A stretch of DNA of 64,000 nt from Paragorgia papillata (Eukaryota > Cnidaria > Anthozoa > Scleralcyonacea > Coralliidae), in the NCBI GenBank assembly GCA_035771165.1, contig JAWNZC010000229.1:1933501-1997500 (forward strand). The letters run 5' to 3'. Made by a program: the position numbers and the translations under genes. Of the stretch, positions 42,901 through 54,900 are shown piece by piece. Positions within the stretch are counted from its first letter, which is position 1. Each line of letters begins with the position of its first letter. A model generated the notes under the pieces. The model ran no database searches, was not told the origin of the DNA, and saw only the letters and a list, made by a program, of their open reading frames with translations.

Positions 42901-45900
42901 GTAACCATTCATTTTTAGGGAACTTACTCACGACGTAAACTTCAGCAAATGATTTTGGATTGTTTGTTAAATTTATTTAGGCGCTAAAGGGTTAGACTGC
43001 TTGATCATCACGGTCAGACCTCGGTCTTTTATTACGTACACTGTCAAGACTTAATCGTTCTGATATTTTCTCGTAATGACCGCACTCTCGGTTAATAAGA
43101 AATGAATTCTCTTATATAACAAAGTATACTTAACAGACCTTTGGAAGTGCTTCTGGTAGATAGAACACAACTTTCTGTAGACATTTTAAATCTTTATCAA
43201 AACCATCCAACTTGCTTGAATCTGACAACTTGTTTTCTCCATCAAGCGTTTCTTTTTCCCAAATGTCGGAACGAGTTGACAGTAGCCAATCACAACACAA
43301 CAAGTGCATGAGCTGAAAATATAAACAGTTTGTTTAGGCAGTCTTACAAAAATAGAGCTGCGTCCATATTTTATTTTGTTATTACATGATTATTGTCTGA
43401 TAAATCACTCAAATTTCTAATGCCAAATGTTAAATCAAGGACTGAAAATAAACACGACGCTCTAGATAAATAACCACGACTTTCTGGAATAGCAAAAAAA
43501 AAGAGGGAAAAGTGGATAAAAGAGAAGTAAAAGGAAAGCATGGGGATGAAGAGAAGCTGGATCAGGAAAAGGGAAAAATGGGAACAAAAGTGAAAAAAAT
43601 AAGAAAGAAAGTGATTATAATAGAAGGAAACTAGATAAAAGGAGAAAGGTGCATGAACAATCCTTATCTTTCGTTGTCTAAAATGTTACCACTACAGTAA
43701 ATATCTCAGGCTGAGGTTTGGAATTTTGTGCTCTACTAAATAAAAAACATTTTGAAGTTGCTATTTGAAATAAAAATCTGGTTTCTGTTCATTATCTGAC
43801 CAACAAAATCAAAACAGTAATGACTTCAAAATAAGTGTAATTAAAGAGAAATAAACGCTTCTATTTTTTATTCCAGTGGTATTTTGGAATAATTGGTATC
43901 GAATCACTGTTGCTACAGATGACAATTCGAATTACACACGAGTTTCACAATTTTCGCTTGGCTTCGTACCGGAAAATATAATTTAGGATTAATACCGCTG
44001 ACTCGTCATGGTACCATTACGTCAGCTTTGCCCGCGCGGGCTTTGAAAGTTGGAAATATTTCAACTCCCAAGGCGAACTAAAGAATGCACGCTCCGCCCT
44101 CGCGGGCAAAGCGGACGTAATGAAACCAGCCTTTAAGTCCCATATTGTACGAGACTCCTGAAACCCCACGCCTTGGCCCTGGAAATGGCCACAATGAAGT
44201 CAACAAAGTTGAATGACCAGGGGCTGTAAGCTGTAAAGAGCTCACCACCATCATACTTATTTTTTATGTCAAAACTACGATCATACCTTTAACAAACTAT
44301 TTTGAGGATACAAAGCTGCAAAAGCAATACTTTCTCTCAGAAGCGCTCCACCATTGTCGCAATACTCAAGAAGTTCCTGTAAATGATCTGAGTTCTGCTC
44401 TTTGTTTTCCAAGAGACGTGCCCGAGCTCTGAACGCCATAAGCAAAGCTTTTCCAATTGGATCACTACAATCAAGAAGATAGTATTACTGCCAGCAATAA
44501 CCGAGAATGAGGTCTTTACGGTAAAATATCAAACTGGGGTCCTGCTCCGTCCTTTGATACTTTATCGCAAACACCAAACGGTCGAGGTTATTAAGTAGTT
44601 TATATATGGCACTTTATATTACAAAATCAGTCACGTATTTTTCCTCATCTCCGCTTCCTTCTACCGTTTGTTTCTCGTATGGATACCAAAATTTACTTTC
44701 AGAATGTTCGTCGTCATTTATTTTAGTTATATTCGTCGTTTTGTAGCAATAACAGTTTTTTAAAGCTGTGTTTTAGAATTTTCCCTTTGTTTTAATTTTA
44801 ATTTTAAAATCCGGGCATTACGGAGAAATCTTGCCACGTCAGCAACCAACCATAGCGCGCGATTTTACCGGAAGTAATCTGTACCATATAATACGACAGG
44901 TAATTAACAAATGCACTAATCCGAACTTACTCATTGTTTTCAATTTCTTCTGGAATATTTTCAATAATCTTATACTGTTGTTGAGCCCCACTAATATCTC
45001 CTAGCAACCAACAAACCGCCACTTTCCCAATAGCTGTCCACCAACAACCCACGATGTCGGTTTCTTGCGAAGGCCATGAAGTTATTTCCCCAAACACTTT
45101 AATACTTCTAAATATTTTACAAACAAGGCCATTAATAACACAATCTATCACACAATCCTTTTCTAATTTATTTATTAAATATACAAACAAGGCGATTGTA
45201 ATTCCGAATACAATGTACATAATCATATGTCGATTAACGAAACACAATTTTAATTAAAGAACTTTTCGACTGTAACTTAATCACTTAATCATCTTCAAAC
45301 GAAATTATAGGTCATACAAATGTCGTTTTCTAATAATAGTTCGTATAACTAAATTCAACTTATTCAACTACTAGTATTTTTAGGTAATGACATGATCAAC
45401 TAGAGGGCAGTCAGAGACTGTGTATACCTCCGCCAGCGGGTTATTAGAGATGTTTAAAAAGAGAACGAGCATCCCGCTAACCAGCTAGCTTACGCGACCA
45501 ACACATGTATGAGTAAAATGCTTTATGCATAAATATTTGCATAAAATAAAGATAATGAGCGCAATTAAGCATTTCTTATACATGGAAAATCTTGCGGTCA
45601 GATTTTTATTAATTTCTCATCCAAATTTTGACTAAATTTAACCAAAATTTAATGGAGTGGTCGTTGGTCTATGGTCCAACTTTTCTGCAAACTTTCATGA
45701 AAATCGGTGCCATAATTTTTGAGAGATCCTGGCGACAGACAGAGAAACCAACCAACCAACCAACAGACAAACAAACAGACAGACAGACAGACAGAAAGGG
45801 GTAATTACTGAAATATAAATTGAAATGTTTTCCTATACGAAGCCCTCGTGTCAGAAGACGCGCTCCATCCCTTATATATAATAATGGACCGAAAGCCACC

Positions 45901-48900
45901 AAAGAACTCTAATTATTTGCCTATAATAACGCCAACATACATAGTGAAATTCAGTTACAAACTATTATTAAAAAACCTATATTTTTTATGTTTCATCAAT
46001 CACAGAAACTTTGGCATCTTTCCCAGATTTTAAGGAGAACAGTTCTTTTTGGATTGCTACTTGTAAATTATTCGTTCTTCATATTTAGCAAGTGATTGGC
46101 TAATGCAAGAATATGTCAAGAAAAATACATGGTTAATAAACATTTTCGATAATAACGTCACCTTTTTATTCTTTATTAATGATTTGCTAGGTAAACTCAC
46201 CGATTAACGCCAGATTTTCTTGAGTTATTTACGCATTCAGCAAGTGTATGTAATAAATCCAACGCTTCAATGTTAGCAGTATTACTTTCAGTGTTACACT
46301 TTGTTGATTCTGAAGAAATTGGCTCATGTTTTCGAGACAACAATACAGACGACAACGCTTGTTCCAATAAAAAGCGACAAAACGCCTGGGTGACATTGAC
46401 CAAAGGTATGTTTTCTAATCAAAAGTAAAATAACAAAATAAATAAAAGGTGAAAGTTGACCTATATAACTACAATTAATGCAAGATTCTCTAGAGACTTG
46501 TAGAACTGGGACCACTCCCCCTTGACTTGGCTGTTTATAGCATAAAATAATCAGCACATGGCTAAAACAGCCAGGTTGTACAGAATGCATATATGTTAAA
46601 CGATTGCAAAAGTGCCTCATGTAGGTGTATATTTCGCTGTGATAAAGCAATCTCGAAGAAGTGCCATCACACTTTTTGATCAACATCTCCCCAAGACGTT
46701 TAATCAGGTTTCCGCAATTATTGTACACTTTGTGACGAACCTTATCTCTAAGACATTTTTCGCCAATCTCTGTACCTAATGTTTACTTTTTGATGAACTA
46801 TTTCTCTAAGATATTTCATTATTGTGTATGTATAAGTTTCACATGGATGTATAATTATATCTTCTGATCAACTTCTTACTAAGTTTCAGCAAGAGAGCAT
46901 AAGAGAGAAACGTAAGAGAAAAAGTGTATAGTAATGGTCCAGTTCTAAAAGTTATTTTTAGACACACCTATCGTGGGTTTTGCGTGGAAGTCTAGACATT
47001 CCTCTCGTGAAAACAAAATGGCGGCAAAAGTCTTATAGGAGTGAAGTACATCTTGTAGAAGAACTGAAGAATTGTATGACAAGGACGTTTTATTAAAGGT
47101 TTTACTCGAGAATTGAAGACAGTCAAGACTTCTCTTGAACAAAAAACAGTTTTATCTTTTGTAAAAGGCTAATTAGTATATAAATGTAATATAAAAGATC
47201 TAATGTAATTCTCGACTGCTCGAAGTTGCGAGTTAGGAATTACGATAGAACTGGACCCATTACTGTACATTCCCTCTCTTACCGTTATGCTCTCTTGGTT
47301 TCAGCATATTTTTGTACTTAATGCATGTACTTTTTATTCAAATATTTCTTAACTGATAAACTCCATCTTACTTTTGCACGTTGTATCATGTATTTTTTTT
47401 GTTTAACTGCTCGTCACGTTTTTAATCTAGGCAACTGGTTTACATGATTTTGGAAAATAAATGTGGAACTAGTTTGAGAAAAAATAACGCACCATTGTTT
47501 TTAGAACTATTCCAAATGTGTTCCTCTCTCTTACAACTCCATTCACTGCTGACAAAGAAGCGATGTCCAACGGGCGTAAACAGCCACCAGCATGAATAAG
47601 GTAATGTTAAACTTTGACCTCGGCATAGACGACGAGCTCGACTCAGGAAATATCGCTGGAAGAAGAAATAAAAACATAAACCAAAATAACTAAATAAACA
47701 TAGCCAAAAACAAAAAAAATATCAACCTGCTATTAATAATACCAAGGATAGTTATTGTACTAGACATAGTGTATCCCACACAGGGTTATCTATTTTACTG
47801 TTTGCAAAAAATAAAACTTGTGTATTTTGTGCACCGAACATAAACAATCCTGACGGGAAAAAATGTTACCCTTGTTACGTAATTGACTGTAAAGTGTAAA
47901 TTAGCATTACAGTCAAAATGGAAATAACTTCCCACTTCAGCTTCTGTAGTTGGTTGTGTATTACTGTATTTCTGTAGCCGCTACTGAAACGTGAGGAAAG
48001 TCTAGCGATAAAAGTCGCCAATTCTTGATGTATATTCGTCTGTTGGTATCGACTAGGGATAAATATCCATTGTATTATGATTAAATGCCATTTAAAGCTA
48101 AATTATACTATTTATGCACAGTTTTCAACAAATTTTGTTCTCATGCTTCGGTAGCGGCTACAGAAATACAGTAATACGCAACGAACTACAGAAGAAGAAG
48201 TGGGAAGGTATTTCCATTTGGACAGTACTTGTTCTTCTAATATGGCGTCCGACTAGTAACAACTCTTTTCTATTCGTTTGATTTATCTACATGATCTATT
48301 ATTTTATTAGTCAATACTGCACCTGTTTTCATTTTAATATATTATAACTTTCATGCACAGAGAAATACAGAAAAGCAACAGAAGATTTCTACCTAAACTT
48401 AAAGGGGATTGGCATTAAAAATTAAGTTTGTCTAATTTGAAAGAACTCATAAAATTGTAATAGAAGATCCTTCACAACTTTTTCGTATCTTTCTGCGTTT
48501 TCAAGATATTTCAATTTGTTTGATATGTAAATGAGATGGTCTCTGACGTCAGGAGTGGGGAAAATATTTTCATACAGAGCAAAATCACTTACATATCTAA
48601 GATGAAATGTTCAGCGTCGCAAGGAGTTTTTATGTGCACAGTTTCAAATGATTTCTCTGAACAAACTTAGAGATATAACTGGTTTTGCTACATGTGAAAA
48701 TATTTTACCCCACACCTGACGTCAGAGACCATCTCATTTACATATCAAACAAATTGAAATATCTTGAAAACGAAGAGAGATACGAAAACGTTGTAAAGGA
48801 TTTTCTATTACAATTTTATGAGTTCTTTCAAATTAGACAAACTTAATTTTTAGTGCTATTGCCCTTTAAGTTTGCAAATTTTAGTTGATCCATGAGTAGG

Positions 48901-51900
48901 AGGTTATCAACGCAAAGAGAAAGAGTCTTGGTTCGACAAAAGTTAGTAGTGTATAGAACACTGTACAAAAAATAATAAATAATCACTTACAGAAAGAAAC
49001 TGTAAATTTTTTGGAAGTGTTGATCTTAACTGTATGGCAGCATCAACGTAGATCTCAACAATCTTTTCTTCATCCAGACTGGTGTCAGCCATTTCAGCCA
49101 AGTTGACGGCATTTAGAGCAACCACTGTTGCCAACCACGAATTTCCAGCCACGTGGCCTATTGGGTAAATAAAATTCAATTGTACCAATCATTTAGACAT
49201 ATTTTACTTGGTTTCCGGGTTAAGATGTTGACCATATGATATACAAAGCATGCATAGAGAGATGTAGCTACAATAGCTGAACCATGGTCTGTTTTCCTGG
49301 TTATAACCCAGCTACTTTAGTCTTTTATGGCTGAATGATTTATTTCCTTATATAATGTTCACTCTCCATCTTGTAGACCTGCTCGGATAATTACAATGTA
49401 TAAATTTATTAAACTAATAACGTCAGCTTTACAACATGCTGTACTTTATAACAATGCACTTAAATAGCAGATACCTGTAAGGTAAAGCTGGTGTAGTTTA
49501 TGATAAACTAAAGAAGCTTGTTTGGCAGATTCCTGACGCCATTTCAATTCTTTTTTATCAGCAGACCGAAATGAAAAATATTGAACAGCCTTTCCAGTAA
49601 GCCACCTTGTAATCCACAAACGATGAAAGACCTGTCTCAACACATGCCATAACAAACTACATGCTACATCAAATCGTGACGTTGGCAATGGTCGTCCCAA
49701 TGTTTCAAGACATCTGCCAAGAACCTTGCTGGCTATAATATATTCACCCTGAAAGAAGACGAGAACATAAGTTAAAAAATAGAAAATCTTGGAGATTATG
49801 ACAACGTCAGAGATGGTAAAGACTAAAAGTGAAGTGACGCTGAAGGGAAGTTGAATGAAGTAAAGTGAAAGGAAGTAAAGCAAAGTGAAGCGAAGTAAAG
49901 TAAAGTGAAATGAAGCAAAGCAATGTGAAATAAAGTAAAGTAAAAGTAAAAGTAAAAGTAAAGTGAAGTGAAGTGAAGTGAAGCGAAGCAAAGCAAAGCA
50001 AAGCAAAGTAAAGTAAAGTAAAGTAAAGTAAAGTACGGTACGGTACGGTACAGTAAAGTAAAGTAAAGTAAAGTAAAGTGAAGTAAAGTAAAGTAAACCA
50101 AAGTAAAGTAAAGTAAACCAAAGTAAAGCAACGTAAAGTAAAGTAAAGTAAAGTAAAGTAAAGTAAAGTAAAGTAAAGTAAAGTAAAGTAAAGTAAAGTA
50201 AAGTAAAGTAAAGTAAAGTAAAGTAAAGTAAAGTAAAGTAAAGTAAAGTAAAGTAAAGTAAAGTAAAGTAAAGTAAAGTAAAGTAAAGTAAAGTAAAGTA
50301 AAGTAAAGTAAAGTAAAGTAAAGTAAAGTAAAGCAACGTAAAGTAAAGTAAAGTAAAGTGAAGTGAAGTGAAGTGAAGTGAAGTGAAGTGAAGTGAAGTG
50401 AAGTGAAGTGAAGTGAAGTGAAGTGAAGTGAAGTGAAGTGAAGTGAAGTGAAGTGAAGTGAAGTAAAGTAAAGTAAAGTAAAGTAAAGTAAAGTAAAGTA
50501 AAGTAAAGTAAAGTAAAGTAAAGTAAAGTAAAGTAAAGTAAAGTAAAGTAAAGTAAAGTAAAGTAAAGTAAAGTAAAGTAAAGTAAAGTAAAGTAAAGTA
50601 AAGTAAAGTAAAGTAAAGTAAAGTAAAGTAAAGTAAAGTAAAGTAAAGTAAAGTAAAGTAAAGTAAAGTAAAGTAAAGTAAAGTAAAGTAAAGTAAAGTA
50701 AAGTAAAGTAAAGTAAAGTAAAGTAAAGTAAAGTAAAGTAAAGTAAAGTAAAGTAAAGTAAAGTAAAGTAAAGTAAAGTAAAGTAAAGTAAAGTAAAGTA
50801 AAGTAAAGTAAAGTAAAAGTAAAGTAAAGTAAAGTAAAAGTAAAGTAAAGTAAAGTAAAGTAAAGTAAAAGTAAAGTAAAGTAAAGTAAAGTAAAGTAAA
50901 GTAAAGTAAAGTAAAGTAAAGTAAAGTAAAGTAAAGTAAAGTAAAGTAAAGTAAAAGTAGTAAAGTAAAGTAAAGTAAAGTAAAGTAAAGTAAAGTAAAG
51001 TAAAGTAAAGTAAAGTAAAGTAAAGTAAAGTAACGGTAAAGTAAAGTAAAGTAAAGTAAAGTAAAGTAAAGTAAAGTAAAGTAAAGTAAGTAACGTAACG
51101 TAACGTAGTAAAGTAAAGTAAAGTAGAAGTAAAAAGTAAAGTAAAGTAAAGTAAAGTAGTAAAGTTAAAGTAAAGTAAAGTAAAGTAAAGTAAAGTAAAG
51201 TAAAGTAAAGTAAAGCAAAGCAAAGCAAAGCAAAGTAAAGTAAAGTACGGTACGGTACGGTACAGTAAAGTAAAGTAAAGTAAAGTAAAGTAAAGTAAAG
51301 TGAAGTAAAGTAAAGTAAACCAAAGTAAAGTAAAGTAAACCAAAGTAAAGCAACGTAAAGTAAAGTAAAGTAAAGTAAAGTAAAGTAAAGTAAAGTAAAG
51401 TAAAGTAAAGTAAAGTAAAGTAAAGTAAAGTAAAGTAAAGTAAAGTAAAGTAAAGTAAAGTAAAGTAAAGTAAAGTAAAGTAAAGTAAAGTAAAGTAAAG
51501 TAAAGTAAAGTAAAGTAAAGTAAAGTAAAGTAAAGTAAAGTAAAGTAAAGTAAAGTAAAGTAAAGTAAAGTAACGTAAAGCAACGTAAAGTAAAGTAAAG
51601 TAAAGTAAAGTGAAGTGAAGTGAAGTGAAGTGAAGTGAAGTGAAGTGAAGTGAAGTGAAGTGAAGTGAAGTAAAGTAAAGTGAAGTAAAGTAAAGTAAAG
51701 TAAAGTAAAGTAAAGTAAAGTAAAGTAAAGTAAAGTAAAGTAAAGTAAAGTAAAGTAAACCAAAGTAAAGCAACGTAAAGTAAAGTAAAGTAAAGTAAAG
51801 TAAAGTAAAGTAAAGTAAAGTAAAGTAAAGTAAAGTAAAGTAAAGTAAAGTAAAGTAAAGTAAAGTAAAGTAAAGTAAAGTAAAGTAAAGTAAAGTAAAG

Positions 51901-54900
51901 TAAAGCAACGTAAAGTAAAGTAAAGTAAAGTAAAGTAAAGTAAAGTAAAGTAAAGTAAAGTAAAGTAAAGTAAAGTAAAGTAAAGTAAAGTAAAGTAAAG
52001 TAAAGTAAAGCAAAGCAACGTAAAGTAAAGTAAAGTAAAGTAAAGTAAAGTAAAGTAAAGTAAAGTAAAGTAAAGTAAAGTAAAGTAAAGTAAAGTAAAG
52101 TAACGTAACGTAACGTAAAGTAAAGTAAAGTAAAGTAAAGTAAAGTAAAGTAAAGTAAAGTAAAGTAAAGTAAAGTAAAGTAAAGTAACGTAAAGTAAAG
52201 TAAAGTAAAGTAAAGTAAAGTAAAGTAACGTAAAGCAACGTAAAGTAAAGTAAAGTAAAGTAAAGTAAAGTAAAGTGAAGTGAAGTGAAGTGAAGTGAAG
52301 TGAAGTGAAGTGAAGTGAAGTGAAGTGAAGTGAAGTGAAGTGAAGTGAAGTGAAGTGAAGTGAAGTGAAGTGAAGTGAAGTGAAGTGAAGTGAAGTGAAG
52401 TGAAGTGAAGTAAAGTAAAGTAAAGTAAAGTAAAGTAAAGTAAAGTAAACCAAAGTAAAGCAACGTAAAGTAAAGTAAAGTAAAGTAAAGTAAAGTGAAG
52501 TGAAGTGAAGTGAAGTGAAGTGAAGTGAAGTGAAGTGAAGTGAAGTGAAGTGAAGTGAAGTGAAGTGAAGTGAAGTGAAGTGAAGTAAAGTAAAGTAAAG
52601 TAAAGTAAAGTAAAGTAAAGTAAAGTAAAGTAAAGTAAACCAAAGTAAAGCAACGTAAAGCAACGTAAAGTAAAGTAAAGTAAAGTAAAGTAAAGTAAAG
52701 TAAAGTAAAGTAAAGTAAAGTAAAGTAAAGTAAAGTAAAGTAAAGTAAAGTAAAGTAAAGTAAAGTAAAGTAAAGCAAAGCAACGTAAAGTAAAGTAAAG
52801 TAAAGTAAAGTAAAGTAAAGTAAAGTAAAGTAAAGTAAAGTAAAGTAAAGTAAAGTAAAGTAAAGTAACGTAACGTAACGTAACGTAAAGTAAAGTAAAG
52901 TAAAGTAAAGTAAAGTAAAGTAAAGTAAAGTAAAGTAAAGTAAAGTAAAGTAAAGTAACGTAAAGTAAAGTAAAGTAAAGTAAAGTAAAGTAAAGTAAAG
53001 TAACGTAAAGCAACGTAAAGTAAAGTAAAGTAAAGTAAAGTAAAGTAAAGTAAAGTGAAGTGAAGTGAAGTGAAGTGAAGTGAAGTGAAGTGAAGTGAAG
53101 TGAAGTGAAGTGAAGTGAAGTGAAGTGAAGTGAAGTGAAGTGAAGTGAAGTGAAGTGAAGTAAAGTAAAGTAAAGTAAAGTAAAGTAAAGTAAAGTAAAG
53201 TAAACCAAAGTAAAGCAACGTAAAGTAAAGTAAAGTAAAGTAAAGTAAAGTAAAGTAAAGTAAAGTAAAGTAAAGTAAAGTAAAGTAAAGTAAAGTAAAG
53301 TAAAGTAAAGTAAAGTAAAGTAAAGTAAAGTAAAGTAAAGTAAAGTAAAGTAAAGTAAAGTAAAGTAAAGTAAAGTAAAGTAAAGTAAAGTAAAGTAACG
53401 TAACGTAAAGTAAAGTAGAGTAATGTAAAGTGAAGTAAAGCGAAGTAAAGCAAAGCGAAGTGAAGTGAAGTGAAGTAAAGTGAAGTGAAGTAAAATGAAA
53501 TGAAATAAAGTGAAGTAGAGTGAAGTGGATTGGAGTGGAGACTATACTAAATTGATATAAAACTTTAAGAATAGAATAGAATCTCGGAAGAAGCAAAGAT
53601 AAACAAGATGCAAAGATGGTGAATGCATGACGTACCCTTTCTAGAGTAATATCTGCTTGTCTTTTGAAAGCCCAAAACTTTGCAGCCAATTTAGAATCTG
53701 GTTGAAGAGATGGTTCACCAAAAACGAATAACTTCAGAAATAAAAATCCAATGATGAATGATCGCAAAAACCAGCTCAGTAAATTTAACGCAAACCACCC
53801 TTTTGAGAACAACTGTTGTTGGTTTTCCAATGATCCTTCTGACATAAGAAGACGACCACCACCATGAAATCCACCTGTCTGCTCCCACATCAACACTTTA
53901 AAAAATTAACGTCATTAGATTAAAAATATAAATGTAATAGTTTAATACTTCACCGAGCAAGGTGCGAAAAATTTAATGTCATGAATCAAATCAACAATTT
54001 GGGGACTCAAGACCAACGCTCTGACTGAGCAACGGCAGCTGTTACTGGGAATCGATTATCACCCTACGTTCTGCACATTTAGTCATGGTAATTAAATAAT
54101 TAAAAAACAAACAAAACAAACAAACAGAGAAAGAAACAAACAAAAAAAACACAAAAACCCGTCAAGCAAGGGTATATGGAGATCTCATGTGATGAGATTT
54201 GACAGAAGAACCTCTTGTTGCATTAGATAATACACAACTAAATATTGAAATAGATGTACATGTACACTCTTGCCAGTTAAGAAATGGTTCATCGTTTCGC
54301 GTTCTTTATGGAGTTATGGATGCACACAGGAAGTTGGGAGAGCACTAAAAACAACGTACTAAGCGTTGCTCGAGGCTATAGTATGGGGTTTGATCATACC
54401 TTATCCCACCCTAGCGTTCGGTACACCAATCTAATACGGTATATATAATACTCAATATATCTATAGTCTAAAATATTCAGTATTGAATGTAGACTTAATT
54501 GGTAAATAAATAAATATCTAGTATACAGACATATACTTGGTACTGCAGACCAATCAAGAAACACATGACTGTGCGTGTTTTGCTAACCTGATGTAAACAC
54601 GATAGTTTCGGTACCTCTGCATGTATATATTGCATAATGTATTGCATACTGTTTACTGCATAATATATCTGAATATTTTAGACTTTAGATATAACTTCTA
54701 TAATACTTGCATGTGAAGTGTGTTTTTATAGGCTTATACAGTATTTACAATTAGAGCTTACCTTTCTGTGGTGAAAATACGAGATTAAATGGATCAAAAA
54801 TAAAAAATGCAAACATTATAACGCATAGACCAACCCTAGTTCGGTCTAACATGGCAACATTTTCAACAAAGGAGTCGTCTGATTTACACGGTGAGGCAGG

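Noticed and set aside
49807..53896. Minus-strand open frames of over 1000 codons reading FTLLY repeats
   Set aside because: They are the AAGTA satellite; a 5-bp unit without stops is open in all frames of one strand. Only the first 86 codons at 53895-53636 are a real SREBP exon.
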